Counted from the stretch's first letter, positions 9,153 to 18,372 are shown. The stretch is DNA of 64,000 bases from Dryocola sp036489025 (GCA_036489025.1 DASXGN010000038.1:248001-312000), one strand, 5' to 3'. The notes: a model not told the origin generated them from the letters alone. Numbers and translations: made by a program.

Positions 9153-9578
9153 ATGAGTCGTCTGTTAGAAGTGCTCGACCAAATGACCGCGGTGCTCAAC
9201 TCACTCAAAGAAGTGATGGACGCCGAGCAGCAGCAATTGTCTGCGGGCCACGTTAACGGCAGCGCGCTGCAACGCATCACTGAAGATAAAAGCTCGCTGC
9301 TGGCGACGCTCGACTATCTCGAGCAGCAGCGCCGGGCGCAGCAGAATCAGGAGAATGTGCCCGGCAGCGACGCGCATCAGCGCTGGCAGACGATTACCCA
9401 AAAAACGCAGCACCTGCGCGATATAAACCAGCATAACGGCTGGCTGTTAGAAGATCAGTTAGCGCGAAACGAGCAGGCCCTGGCCGTGCTCAAGCCGCAC
9501 CAGGAACCCAAACTTTATGGGGCAGATGGACAGGCCACGACGGTGAATCGCGGCGGAAATAAAAAAATAACCATCTAA
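9153..9578 (+). CDS. flgN: FlgN, chaperone for FlgK and FlgL
   Basis: Cytoplasmic type III export chaperone for the hook-filament junction proteins, 141 residues and largely helical. N-terminus MSRLLEVLDQMTAVLNSLKE and the amphipathic C-terminal region that binds FlgK/FlgL are present. It starts four bases after the flgM stop and ends in a clear intrinsic terminator at 9580-9607. Confidence 0.95.
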   Translation: MSRLLEVLDQMTAVLNSLKEVMDAEQQQLSAGHVNGSALQRITEDKSSLLATLDYLEQQRRAQQNQENVPGSDAHQRWQTITQKTQHLRDINQHNGWLLEDQLARNEQALAVLKPHQEPKLYGADGQATTVNRGGNKKITI

Positions 9579-9579
9579 C

Positions 9580-9607
9580 AAAAAACCGGCCAAAAGCCGG
9601 TTTTTTG
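9580..9607. terminator. Intrinsic terminator after flgN
   Basis: AAAAAACCGGC-CAAAA-GCCGGTTTTTT forms a GC-rich stem with a run of six or more T on one side and A on the other, so it can work in both directions between flgN and the convergent gene at 9633. Confidence 0.85.
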
Positions 9608-9632
9608 TTGTAAGCCATTTAGCCACAAGGTT

Positions 9633-10118
9633 TTAGCGAGGCAGCGCCCTGAGGATTTTCATCGTCGCATCCACGTCGATTTCGTCCTCCGAGAAAATCA
9701 TCGTGTCGTTCTGGAAGGTGGTAATCGCCAGTTTCTTCAGGGTGCGCATCTCCCCCTCTTTCTTCTCGCTCTTCGGACGGATGCTGTTCATCAGCAGGCC
9801 AACCGACAGCACGGCATTGTCTTTATCAATCTTCGAGTCCGCAGGCACTTCTTCGCTGTAGACCAGGAAAGATTTGATCGCCGTGATTTTGATGCGCTCC
9901 CCGGCAATAAAGATATATTTGCTTTCCGGCTCCACTTTCACCGCATAGGCCGACAGGCCCTTGTTGTTGGTGGTTGGCTCAAAGGTCACCGAAGCATCTT
10001 TTTTAATGAGTTCAGGATTGGCGACTTTAATCACATGGAAATAACGGTTATCGCCGTTTTCATCTTTGATAAAACCAAAACCTTTTTCTGCAAACCAGGT
10101 TGTGATTGTCCCGTTCAT
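9633..10118 (-). CDS. Cold-shock-domain protein with C-terminal extension
   Basis: A 161-residue protein whose first ~65 residues are a cold-shock (OB-fold) domain: MNGTITTWFAEKGFGFIKDE contains the KGFGFI RNP1 motif and NRYFHVIKV corresponds to RNP2. The remaining ~95 residues (about 67-161) are unlike classical Csp proteins and I cannot name them; the segment ENDTMIF/SEDEIDVDATMKIL is acidic. Likely binds RNA or single-stranded DNA. E. coli K-12 has no gene at this position between flgN and murJ, so it is an accessory gene of this lineage. Convergent with flgN. Confidence 0.7.
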   Translation of the reverse strand: MNGTITTWFAEKGFGFIKDENGDNRYFHVIKVANPELIKKDASVTFEPTTNNKGLSAYAVKVEPESKYIFIAGERIKITAIKSFLVYSEEVPADSKIDKDNAVLSVGLLMNSIRPKSEKKEGEMRTLKKLAITTFQNDTMIFSEDEIDVDATMKILRALPR

Positions 10119-10224
10119 CGCTTTACCGCCTAATTAATCGTTCAACATGTCAAATTTTGCAGCGCGCAGTTTAATGCAGAACGCGCGCGCCGACCATGCC
10201 TTTGATACACGGTCGACACTCCAA

Positions 10225-11760
10225 TTATAGGGTGCGGCGGGCAAAATCTTTGACTTTAAAGCCCAGCACCATCAGCGTGGCGAAATAGGCCAGAATCCCG
10301 GCCACCACCACGGCCATCAGACGCACTAGTCGATACGGCATATTGCCGATGTCCCAGGCGGGCATAACGTGCATCATACCCAGCAGAACACCGGACATCA
10401 CCATCACCGCCGCCAGCAGTCGCCACAGGAACGCCGCCCAGCCCGGCTGCGGATGGAAGATATCCTGCTTGCGTAGCTGCCAGTACAGCAGGCTGGCGTT
10501 AATACAGGCCGCCAGGCCAATCGACAGCGAAAGACCGGCATGCTTGAGCGGCCCGATAAACGCCAGGTTCATCAGCTGCGTGAGGATTAAGGTCACAATC
10601 GCGATTTTCACCGGGGTTTTAATATCCTGACGGGAATAAAAGCCCGGCGCCAACACCTTCACCACGATAAGCCCCATCAGGCCGACAGAATAAGCCACCA
10701 GCGCCCGCTGCGTCATCGCCGCGTCAAAAGCGGTAAATTTACCGTACTGGAACAGGGAAACGGTCAGCGGCTTGGCCAGAATACCCAGCGCCACGGCGCT
10801 CGGCAGCGCCAGCAGGAAGCACAGGCGCAGCCCCCAGTCCATCAGGCGAGAATATTCGTCGTGGTTTCCGCTGGAGAAACTTTTTGCCAGCGACGGCAGC
10901 AAAATAGTCCCCAGCGCCACGCCCAGCACGCCGGACGGAAACTCCATCAGGCGGTCAGCGTAGTACATCCAGGAAACCGAGCCGGAAGCGAGGAAGGAAG
11001 CAAAAATCGTGTTGATAATCAGTGAAATCTGGCTGACGGAAACGCCGAGTATAGCCGGGCCCATCTGCTTGATAACGCGCATGGCGCCAGCATCTTTAAG
11101 ATTGATACGCGGCAGCACCAGCATGCCAATCTTTTTCAGATGCGGAAGCTGGTAGGCCAATTGCAGCACGCCGCCCACGGTAACCGCCCAGGCCAGCGCC
11201 AGAATCGGCGGGTTAAAGTGCGGCGCGGCAAACAGCGCGAAGCCTATCATGCTGAGGTTCAGGAACGTCGGCGCAAAGGCCGGAACGGAAAAGCGGTTCC
11301 AGGTATTGAGGATTGCCCCCACCAGCGAGGCCAGTGAGATCAGCAGAATATAGGGGAAGGTGATGCGCAGCAGGCTGGAGGTCAGCGCGAACTTGTCGGC
11401 GGTGTCCGCGAAGCCTGGGGCGGTAACCAGAATGACCCAGGGCGCGGCAACCATGCCGATAACCGTGACGATGGCCAATGCCAGCGTTAGCAGGCCGGAA
11501 ACGTAGGAGACAAAGACCCGCGTGGCATCTTCACCCTGCTTGCTTTTGTATTCGGCCAGAATCGGCACGAAAGCCTGCGAGAAAGCCCCTTCGGCAAAAA
11601 TACGGCGCAGTAAATTCGGTAATTTGAACGCCACAAAAAAGGCGTCCGTAGCCATCCCTGCCCCAAAAACTCTTGCCACAATGGCGTCACGCGCAAATCC
11701 CAGCACGCGGGAAAACATGGTCATCGAACTGACCGCTGCCAACGATTTTAATAGATTCAT
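10225..11760 (-). CDS. murJ: MurJ, lipid II flippase
   Basis: Inner-membrane flippase of the MOP superfamily that moves lipid II across the membrane for peptidoglycan synthesis; formerly mviN. I chose the start MNLLKSLAAVSSMTMFSRVL (511 residues, exactly the E. coli length) over an ATG six codons upstream. About 14 transmembrane segments are apparent, and GFARDAIVARVFGAGMATDA with essential arginines (RRIFAEGAFSQAFVP) is conserved. Downstream of mviM in the same direction but separated by a hairpin at 11785-11807. Confidence 0.97.
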   Translation of the reverse strand: MNLLKSLAAVSSMTMFSRVLGFARDAIVARVFGAGMATDAFFVAFKLPNLLRRIFAEGAFSQAFVPILAEYKSKQGEDATRVFVSYVSGLLTLALAIVTVIGMVAAPWVILVTAPGFADTADKFALTSSLLRITFPYILLISLASLVGAILNTWNRFSVPAFAPTFLNLSMIGFALFAAPHFNPPILALAWAVTVGGVLQLAYQLPHLKKIGMLVLPRINLKDAGAMRVIKQMGPAILGVSVSQISLIINTIFASFLASGSVSWMYYADRLMEFPSGVLGVALGTILLPSLAKSFSSGNHDEYSRLMDWGLRLCFLLALPSAVALGILAKPLTVSLFQYGKFTAFDAAMTQRALVAYSVGLMGLIVVKVLAPGFYSRQDIKTPVKIAIVTLILTQLMNLAFIGPLKHAGLSLSIGLAACINASLLYWQLRKQDIFHPQPGWAAFLWRLLAAVMVMSGVLLGMMHVMPAWDIGNMPYRLVRLMAVVVAGILAYFATLMVLGFKVKDFARRTL

Positions 11761-11784
11761 TTGATTATGCGGTTCCACAAACGT

Positions 11785-11807
11785 TAACGCCTGCGAGGCA
11801 GGCGTTG
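11785..11807. terminator. Hairpin between mviM and murJ
   Basis: AACGCCTGC-GA-GGCAGGCGTT forms a perfect stem, but only short T stretches follow. It could terminate or attenuate transcription from mviM. Confidence 0.5.
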
Positions 11808-11878
11808 TCAGGGGGACTGATTTCGTTGGCGTAGTCTACCGATACGCCGCTGAATTACTACCTTCAGTTGTTACAGGT

Positions 11879-12802
11879 TTATTCGCTCATCGCCTCGCGC
11901 CAGAGCTTTTCCACGACTCTTTGCGCCAGCAGCGCCTGTTCACCTGAGGTTTCAGGAACCGTCTGATTTGCCACGCATTCAAGGAAATGACGCGCGCAGC
12001 CTGCAAAACCGCGCTGTTCAAGCGTGCTTTGCCAGCCGGGAACGGGCCGCTGAACCACGCCCGCGCCGCGCTCTTCGCGCCAGTCGCGCATATCCGTGAC
12101 GTCATACAGCCCGCCGTCGGTCACCGCCTGAACCCATTCGCGCTGGCTTCCGGCGCGGCGGTGCATGCTGGTAGTGATTTGCAGATGTTCTTTAGCAAAA
12201 TGATGTTCGGCAAACAGCATTTGCCCCCGATCGTTGGTGAGCAGCGTGCCGCTTTGCAGCTGCGCTTCGCCGCCGCTCAGCCACAGGGCGGTATCCACCA
12301 CGTGCAGATAATCATCCAGCAGCGTAAAGCGCAGATCGTTCGGCCCAACGCTGTCGGCCCGGTGTTTATCCATGCGCACAGAGGCGCCGTTCACAAGGTT
12401 AGCCTTCAGCTCCTGATAAAGCGGCGAGAAGCGGCGGTTGAAGCCCACCATCAGCGTGCGCTTCTGGCTTTCGGCCATCGCCACCAGCCGTTCCGCATCC
12501 GCCAGGCTCTCCGCCAGCGGTTTGTCCACGCAGACGCTGACGCCGGCCTGCAACAGTTCGCTGACCACGGCAAAATGCGTGCTTGTGGCGCTGTGCACAA
12601 ACACCGCGTCGCACTGGGCGGCAAGATCGCTGAGAGAAGAAACATAAGGAATGCGGTAAGTTTCGCAAATTTTTTGCGCTTTCTCTTTGGTCGGAGAGAA
12701 AGCCCCCTGTAGCGTCCAGTCGCCGGCGGCGCTGAGCACCGGCAGCCAGGCTTTTTGCGCAATGCCGCCGAGCCCGACGATGCCAACACGAAGTTTGGTC
12801 AT
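11879..12802 (-). CDS. mviM: MviM/YceM, Gfo/Idh/MocA-family oxidoreductase
   Basis: NAD(P)-dependent dehydrogenase-like protein of 307 residues. The N-terminal Rossmann fold shows GIVGLGGIAQKAWLPVL, and VCVDKPLAESLADAERLV carries the EKP-type motif of the family as DKP. The C-terminal domain is the alpha/beta substrate domain. The physiological substrate is not known in E. coli. It is three bases downstream of yceH, forming a yceH-mviM(-murJ) unit. Confidence 0.93.
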   Translation of the reverse strand: MTKLRVGIVGLGGIAQKAWLPVLSAAGDWTLQGAFSPTKEKAQKICETYRIPYVSSLSDLAAQCDAVFVHSATSTHFAVVSELLQAGVSVCVDKPLAESLADAERLVAMAESQKRTLMVGFNRRFSPLYQELKANLVNGASVRMDKHRADSVGPNDLRFTLLDDYLHVVDTALWLSGGEAQLQSGTLLTNDRGQMLFAEHHFAKEHLQITTSMHRRAGSQREWVQAVTDGGLYDVTDMRDWREERGAGVVQRPVPGWQSTLEQRGFAGCARHFLECVANQTVPETSGEQALLAQRVVEKLWREAMSE

Positions 12803-12805
12803 GGC

Positions 12806-13453
12806 TTAATCCCCCAGATGTGCGAGCAGCGAATCGAGGCGCTGTTTTAGCTCCTCGACCTCCGCCTCAAGCTGTTCAACGCGGGCGGTAAGATCCTCCG
12901 CCGGAGCGCTTACCGCATCGGCAACGACCGCCAGCGTTTCGACTTCGCCGCTGAACAGGTGCATGTAGCGGCTTTCACGTTTACCCGGCTCGCGGGGCAG
13001 GCGTGCGACGAACGGGCCATCATCGCGGCCAGCAAGCGTTTCAAGAGTGCTTTCCACCTGTGACATATCGCTAAACTCAAACATTCTCCCGGCGCGGCTG
13101 CGGAGCTCGCCCGGCGTTTGCGCGCCGCGCAGCAGCAGCGTGGTGACAACCGCCACTTCAGCCGGCGACAATTTCAAATCGCCAAACTCCGAGTTGCAAA
13201 AGCGCTGTTCGTATTTTGTAACCCGGTTACCAAAACCGCTGACGGTGCGCAGGAAGTGGCGCTTGACGAGGTTATCCAGCGTCTCCTGCACATCGTGCTC
13301 TTTTAGCTCCATCACCGGCTCACGGTTGGTCTTCTGATTGCACGCCGTCACGACGCCGTTAACGGACATCGGATACTGTTCGGGGGTCGTAACCTGCTTT
13401 TCCATCAGGCTACCCACCACGCGCGCTTCTACCGCAGTTAACTGATATTTCAT
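12806..13453 (-). CDS. yceH: YceH, DUF480 winged-helix protein
   Basis: A 215-residue UPF0502 family protein. Starts MKYQLTAVEARVVGSLMEKQ and contains two winged-helix-like repeats (QYPMSVNGVVTACNQKTNRE and LSPAEVAVVTTLLLRGAQTP) followed by a C-terminal coiled coil (RVEQLEAEVEELKQRLDSL). Function unknown; the wHTH folds suggest DNA binding or a structural role. It sits between rimJ and mviM on the same strand, as in E. coli. Confidence 0.94.
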   Translation of the reverse strand: MKYQLTAVEARVVGSLMEKQVTTPEQYPMSVNGVVTACNQKTNREPVMELKEHDVQETLDNLVKRHFLRTVSGFGNRVTKYEQRFCNSEFGDLKLSPAEVAVVTTLLLRGAQTPGELRSRAGRMFEFSDMSQVESTLETLAGRDDGPFVARLPREPGKRESRYMHLFSGEVETLAVVADAVSAPAEDLTARVEQLEAEVEELKQRLDSLLAHLGD

Positions 13454-13462
13454 CTCATGTCC

Positions 13463-14047
13463 TCAACGACCGGGGATCCATTCTTTTGCCGTCAGCGCCG
13501 TCAGGACGTGATCCCGCCAGACGCCGTCGATCAGCAAATAGTCTTTGGCATAGCCTTCTTTTTCAAAGCCCAGGCGGGCAAGCAGGTCGCCGCTGCGCTG
13601 GTTGTGCGGCATATAGTTCGCCATGATGCGGTGGATGTGCTGGCTGCGCTGCATATAGCGAATGGATGAGGTCAGCGCCTCAAACATCAGGCCCTGCCCC
13701 TGCCATTTTTCGCCCAGCGAATAGCCAAGGTAACAGGCGTGAAACGAGCCGCGCACCACGTTCGAAAAATTCGCCACGCCGCGGATCTCTTTTTCGTCTT
13801 CATCAAGCAGGGCGAAGTAGTAGGCGCTGCCGGCCTTATGCATTTCGCCAATCATGCCCAGGCGCGCCTGCCAGCCGGAGGGATAGCAGTGGCTGTCGTC
13901 CCGGACCGGTTCCCAGGGCTTCAGAAACTGACGGTTTTCGGCGTAGTAATCAGCCAGACGCCAGGCGTCTCTTTCGTAAACCAGACGCACCACCAGCCTG
14001 TCGGTTGTTAAACGCACCTTCGGCACGTTACTGCGGTAACCAAACAT
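13463..14047 (-). CDS. rimJ: RimJ, N-acetyltransferase of ribosomal protein S5
   Basis: GNAT-family enzyme that acetylates the N-terminal alanine of ribosomal protein S5; 194 residues from the start MFGYRSNVPKVRLTTDRLVV, which matches E. coli better than an ATG eight codons upstream. The acetyl-CoA site region GYSLGEKWQGQGLMFEAL and the C-terminal KEGYAKDYLLIDGVWRDHVL are conserved. Divergent from mdtH. Confidence 0.96.
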   Translation of the reverse strand: MFGYRSNVPKVRLTTDRLVVRLVYERDAWRLADYYAENRQFLKPWEPVRDDSHCYPSGWQARLGMIGEMHKAGSAYYFALLDEDEKEIRGVANFSNVVRGSFHACYLGYSLGEKWQGQGLMFEALTSSIRYMQRSQHIHRIMANYMPHNQRSGDLLARLGFEKEGYAKDYLLIDGVWRDHVLTALTAKEWIPGR

Positions 14048-14291
14048 GTTCCCCTGCTCCTCACTTCCCACGATTTTACGGACCTGACCCGTTAACTATA
14101 CCTGCGCCCGGCGGGGGAAGGAAAACAACAACATGCAGATTTCTCACCGCGTCATACTTTTTTTCGATGAAAGGGATCAATCGAAGCGTCAGAACGATAA
14201 AAAAATATTGTCGCCGGGCCGTCTGTCAAAACGCAGCGGGCCAGTGGAGAATGGTTCTCTGTCGCGGTTTAAAAGATTCCCTGGAGGGGAG

Positions 14292-15500
14292 ATGGCACGG
14301 GTGGCGCAGGCAAGGAGCCTGGGTAAATATTTCCTGTTGCTCGATAACATGCTGGTGGTGCTGGGCTTTTTCGTCGTCTTCCCGTTAATCTCAATCCGCT
14401 TCGTCGATCAGATGGGCTGGGCTGCGCTCATGGTCGGCATCGCGCTCGGCCTGCGGCAGCTTACGCAGCAGGGCCTGGGGATCTTCGGCGGCGCGATTGC
14501 CGACCGCCTGGGCGCCAGGCCGATGATTGTGACCGGCATGCTGCTGCGGGCGGTTGGCTTTGCGCTGATGGGCATCGCCCACGAGCCGTGGGTGCTGTGG
14601 CTCTCGTGCTTTATTTCCGCCATTGGCGGCACGCTCTTCGACCCGCCTCGCGCCGCGCTGGTGGTGAAACTGGTTCGCCCGCATCAGCGCGGACGCTTTT
14701 TCTCCCTGCTGATGATGCAGGACAGCGCGGGCGCGGTCATCGGCGCGCTGCTGGGCAGCTGGCTGCTGCAATACGATTTCCGCCTGGTCTGTGCCGCGGG
14801 CGCGGTGATGTTTGTCATCTGCGCGGCGGTCAACGCCTGGCTGCTGCCCGCTTATAAACTTTCCACCATCCGCACGCCGATGCTGGAAGGCATGGGCCGC
14901 GTGCTGCGCGATAAGCGCTTTGTGACCTATGTTCTGACGCTGGCGGGGTACTACATGCTGGCGGTTCAGGTCATGCTGATGCTGCCGATCATGGTCAACG
15001 AAATTGCCGGGACGCCCGCAGCGGTGAAATGGATGTACGCCATCGAAGCCGTGCTGTCGCTCACCCTGCTCTATCCGATTGCCCGCTGGAGCGAGAAACG
15101 TTTTCGCCTGGAACAGCGCGTCATGGCCGGTCTGCTGCTGATGACGCTTGCCATGCTGCCCATCGGGCTCACCAGCAGCCTGCAACAGCTGTTTGCTCTG
15201 ATCTGCGTGTTCTACATCGGCACGGTGATTGCCGAACCGGCCCGTGAAACGCTGGGCGCGTCGCTGGCCGATGCCCGGGCGCGGGGCAGCTATATGGGCT
15301 TCAGCCGCCTGGGCCTGGCGATCGGCGGCGCGATCGGCTATGCGGGCGGCGGCTGGCTGTATGACGCCGGTAAAGCCATGCACCAGCCGGAGCTGCCGTG
15401 GCTGATGCTGGGCATTATCGGCTTTATTACGCTGGCGGCGCTGTGGTGGCAGTTCAGCCTGAAACCGGTCGAGCCTTCAATGCTGGAGCCGGGCGCGTAG
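14292..15500 (+). CDS. mdtH: MdtH, MFS multidrug efflux protein
   Basis: Drug:H+ antiporter of the major facilitator superfamily with 12 predicted membrane helices, 402 residues as in E. coli. The start MARVAQARSLGKYFLLLDNM has a GGAGGGGA ribosome site; the open frame extends upstream to 14133 but without family similarity. MFS motif A (GAIADRLGARPMI) and motif C-like GAVIGALLGSWLLQ are visible. Confidence 0.96.
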   Translation: MARVAQARSLGKYFLLLDNMLVVLGFFVVFPLISIRFVDQMGWAALMVGIALGLRQLTQQGLGIFGGAIADRLGARPMIVTGMLLRAVGFALMGIAHEPWVLWLSCFISAIGGTLFDPPRAALVVKLVRPHQRGRFFSLLMMQDSAGAVIGALLGSWLLQYDFRLVCAAGAVMFVICAAVNAWLLPAYKLSTIRTPMLEGMGRVLRDKRFVTYVLTLAGYYMLAVQVMLMLPIMVNEIAGTPAAVKWMYAIEAVLSLTLLYPIARWSEKRFRLEQRVMAGLLLMTLAMLPIGLTSSLQQLFALICVFYIGTVIAEPARETLGASLADARARGSYMGFSRLGLAIGGAIGYAGGGWLYDAGKAMHQPELPWLMLGIIGFITLAALWWQFSLKPVEPSMLEPGA

Positions 15501-15575
15501 TTTGCGGGCTGGCGCGTTCTCTTCCATACTGGATGGCTAACGGATCCTGTCCGCGATAGCTAAATGGAGGAGAAC

Positions 15576-16223
15576 GTGAAGCTTTATATTTACGATCACT
15601 GCCCGTTCTGCGTGAAGGCACGCATGATATTTGGGCTGAAGAATATCCCCGTTGAACTCGTCGTGATGTCTAACGACGACGAAGCCACGCCGACCAGAAT
15701 GATCGGCAAGAAAATGGCGCCCATTCTGCAAAAAGACGACAGCCGCTATCTGCCGGAAAGCCTCGATATTGTGCATTATATCGACAATCTTGACGGCAAG
15801 CCGCTGCTGACCGGCCCGAGCAATGCGGCCATTGCCGAATGGCTGCGCCAGGTGAATACCTACGTGCAGCATCTGCTGCTGCCGCGCATCGCCAAAGCTC
15901 CTTTCGATGAGTTTGCGACCCCGGAGGCCCGCGCTTACTTTACCCACAAGAAAGAAGGCATGATTGGCTCATTTGCCGAACACCTGACGCACTCGCCGGG
16001 GCTTATCAAGAAAATCAGCGATGATTTACGCAAGCTCGACAGGCTTATCGTGCAGCCCAACGCCGTTAACGGTGAGCTTTCTCTCGACGATATCCACCTG
16101 TTTCCGCTGCTGCGCAGCCTGACGCTGGTGGCCGGGATTGAGTATCCGAGCCGGGTGCGGGATTACCGTGACAATATGGCGAAGCAAACGCAGATTAACC
16201 TGCTCTCTTCCGTCGCCATTTAG
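15576..16223 (+). CDS. grxB: Glutaredoxin 2
   Basis: GST-like glutaredoxin of 215 residues that reduces disulfides with glutathione. The N-terminal thioredoxin fold has the redox site HCPFCVKAR (CPFC, where E. coli has CPYC), followed by the all-helical C-terminal domain ending AKQTQINLLSSVAI. The start is GTG at 15576, supported by a GGAGGAG site just upstream and by the family N-terminus (V)KLYIYDHCPFC; an ATG four codons earlier lies within that ribosome site. Confidence 0.95.
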   Translation: MKLYIYDHCPFCVKARMIFGLKNIPVELVVMSNDDEATPTRMIGKKMAPILQKDDSRYLPESLDIVHYIDNLDGKPLLTGPSNAAIAEWLRQVNTYVQHLLLPRIAKAPFDEFATPEARAYFTHKKEGMIGSFAEHLTHSPGLIKKISDDLRKLDRLIVQPNAVNGELSLDDIHLFPLLRSLTLVAGIEYPSRVRDYRDNMAKQTQINLLSSVAI

Positions 16224-16246
16224 CCCTGCGCCGCCTGAAACGATTA

Positions 16247-16276
16247 CGGTCAGCCATCTCTGGCTGACCGTTTTTC
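16247..16276 (+). terminator. Intrinsic terminator after grxB
   Basis: CGGTCAGCCA-TCTC-TGGCTGACCG followed by TTTTT is a strong rho-independent terminator, 24 bp after the grxB stop. Confidence 0.9.
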
Positions 16277-16303
16277 ATTCCGCTACAAGGTTGCGCCCGG
16301 CTT

Positions 16304-17314
16304 TTACAGCCCTTTGCTGTCCATCAGCACCGCCAGATCCACCAGACGATTTGAGAATGCCCACTCGTTGTCATACCAGGCGAGGATTTTGACCAGATTG
16401 CCGCCGATAACCAGCGTCGAAAGCCCGTCGATGATGGATGAGCGAGCGTCGCCCTGATAATCGCTGGACACCAGCGGCTCGTCGCTGTAGCCCAGAATGC
16501 CTTTCAGCGGGCCAGCTGCGGACGCCTTGCGGAAAGCCGCATTCACCTCCTCCGCGGTGACATCGCGCTTTAAGGTCACGGTCAGATCAACGATAGACAC
16601 CACCGGTACCGGAACGCGCAGAGAATAGCCGGTCAAGCACCCGTCCAGCTCAGGAATCACTTTGCCAAGCGCCTTCGCCGCCCCGCTGGAATAGGGCACG
16701 ATGGAAAGAGCCGCCGCCCGCGCGCCGCGCAGATCTTTTTCCGGCTGGTCGTGCAGCGCCTGGCTGTTGGTGTAGGCGTGAGTGGTGTTCATCAGGCCAT
16801 GTTCAATGCCAAAGTTCTGGTGCAGAACCTGCGCCGCCGGGGCCAGGCCGTTGGTCGTACAGCTGCCGTTGCTGACGATTTTATGCACCGCCGGATCGTA
16901 TTTTTCATGGTTGACGCCCATCACAACGGTAATGTCGTCATCTTTGCCGGGCGCGGAAAGAATCACGCGTTTCGCCCCGCCTTTGGTGATGTGCACTTCG
17001 GCCTTCGCCTTATCGGTGAAGAAGCCGGTGGATTCAATAACCAGATCCACGCCGACGCTGCTCCACGGAATCGCCGCCGGATCTCTTTCGCTGAATACGC
17101 GGATGGCGCTGCCGTCAACGACCAGCTGGCCTTCAGACGCTTCAACGTCAGCGGCTAGCGTGCCCTGCAGGGAATCATACTTCAGAAGATGCGCGAGGGT
17201 TTTGCTGTCGGTTAGATCGTTTATCGCCACCACCTGAAAATCGTGACGGCCCAGCGCCGCGCGCAGCACGTTGCGACCAATTCTACCGAACCCGTTAATG
17301 CCTACTTTGACCAT
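16304..17314 (-). CDS. Type I glyceraldehyde-3-phosphate dehydrogenase paralogue
   Basis: A 336-residue phosphorylating GAPDH. The Rossmann motif GINGFGRIGRNVLRA, the NAD-favouring Asp in AINDLTD, the catalytic cysteine at about residue 152 (SNGSCTTN) and RVPVPVVSIVDLTV are all present. Position 156, usually Cys in GapA (SCTTNCLAP), is Gly here. I chose MVKVGINGFG as start; ten residues upstream are also open. It is not GapA of the main glycolytic locus: E. coli K-12 has no gene here, and it is divergent from a GlxA-type regulator, suggesting a conditionally expressed accessory enzyme. Substrate (G3P or E4P) cannot be settled from sequence alone. Confidence 0.85.
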   Translation of the reverse strand: MVKVGINGFGRIGRNVLRAALGRHDFQVVAINDLTDSKTLAHLLKYDSLQGTLAADVEASEGQLVVDGSAIRVFSERDPAAIPWSSVGVDLVIESTGFFTDKAKAEVHITKGGAKRVILSAPGKDDDITVVMGVNHEKYDPAVHKIVSNGSCTTNGLAPAAQVLHQNFGIEHGLMNTTHAYTNSQALHDQPEKDLRGARAAALSIVPYSSGAAKALGKVIPELDGCLTGYSLRVPVPVVSIVDLTVTLKRDVTAEEVNAAFRKASAAGPLKGILGYSDEPLVSSDYQGDARSSIIDGLSTLVIGGNLVKILAWYDNEWAFSNRLVDLAVLMDSKGL

Positions 17315-17391
17315 GATTGACTCCTTGGTGAGTTGCCTGAGCAAAGAGTAATCCGGATAAGAGTTGGCGCAAATGACAATAAAAGATCAAT

Positions 17392-18372
17392 TTACGCCAT
17401 ATTACGCGCGCAGAAGCGCTCGCGATAATCCGAAGGCGTGAGCTGGAGATTGCGTTCAAAAACGCGACGCAGATTCAGGCTGTTGCCAAAGCCGGTGGCC
17501 GCCGCGATTTGCTCGAGCCTGTCGCCGCTTTGCTCCAGGTGCTGGCGGGCGGCATTGAGACGAACTTCCTCAACGTAGCGGGCCGGGCTGGTGCCGGTTT
17601 CGCGGGTGAATACGCGCGTAAAATTACGCGGGCTCATGGCGACGCGCTCGGCCAAGACTTCTACCGAGAGATCGCCTGCAAGATTTTCAAGGATCCAGCA
17701 TTGCAGCTCGCGAATAGGTCCGGGAGTTGTCGCCTGGCTAAGCAAAAAACGACTGAACTGCGATTGCCCGCCGGGCCGGCGCAGGAACATCACCATATCC
17801 TGAGCCACTTCCCGCGCCACGCTGAAGCCGTGATCGTCCTCCACCAGCGCCAGCGTGAGATCGAAGCCGGAGCTGACCCCAGCAGAAGTCCAGATATTGC
17901 CGTCCTGAATATAGATGGGGCCCTTCTCGACGATGACTTTCGGGAACTGTTCCTGAAGCGCGTCCAGCAGCCGCCAGTGGGTGGTCGCCCTACGGCCTTC
18001 AAGCAGCCCGGCTTCCGCCAGCAATAAAGCTCCGCCGCAGACGGACACTATTCGGCGAATATGGGGGGCCGCCCGGCGCAGCCATTCAACCACCGCCTCC
18101 CCTTCTTCTTTGTTCGAACCTTTACCGGTAATCATCACCGTGTCGCGCGGAAGACTGGGATCCAGCTCTTCAAGCCGATGATCCGCCAGCAAATTCAGGC
18201 CTGAACTCCCGTGCACCACGCGATGTCGCTGGGTGGTAGTGATAGCCACCTCGTAGGCCGGATGGCGCGAACTCTCCGCGCGCAGGCGGTTGGCCTGCGT
18301 CAGGATATCGGCGATGCCCGTAGGCTCGAAAAGCATGCCCCCGTCGGGGACAATAATCAGAAAGGTATGCAT
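17392..18372 (-). CDS. GlxA-type transcriptional regulator (DJ-1/PfpI plus AraC HTH)
   Basis: Two-domain regulator of about 326 residues. Residues ~1-180 form a class I glutamine amidotransferase-like DJ-1/PfpI domain, with a nucleophile-elbow-like RRIVSVCGGALLLAEAG and ATTHWRLLDALQEQFP. Residues ~215-320 form the AraC double HTH with MSPRNFTRVFTRETGTSPAR and GFGNSLNLRRVFERNLQLTP. I chose the ATG at 18372 (MHTFLIIVPDGG); one at 18396 is possible and neither has an ideal ribosome site. Divergent orientation to the GAPDH paralogue, with about 78 bp between the starts, suggests it controls that gene. Confidence 0.85.
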   Translation of the reverse strand: MHTFLIIVPDGGMLFEPTGIADILTQANRLRAESSRHPAYEVAITTTQRHRVVHGSSGLNLLADHRLEELDPSLPRDTVMITGKGSNKEEGEAVVEWLRRAAPHIRRIVSVCGGALLLAEAGLLEGRRATTHWRLLDALQEQFPKVIVEKGPIYIQDGNIWTSAGVSSGFDLTLALVEDDHGFSVAREVAQDMVMFLRRPGGQSQFSRFLLSQATTPGPIRELQCWILENLAGDLSVEVLAERVAMSPRNFTRVFTRETGTSPARYVEEVRLNAARQHLEQSGDRLEQIAAATGFGNSLNLRRVFERNLQLTPSDYRERFCARNMA

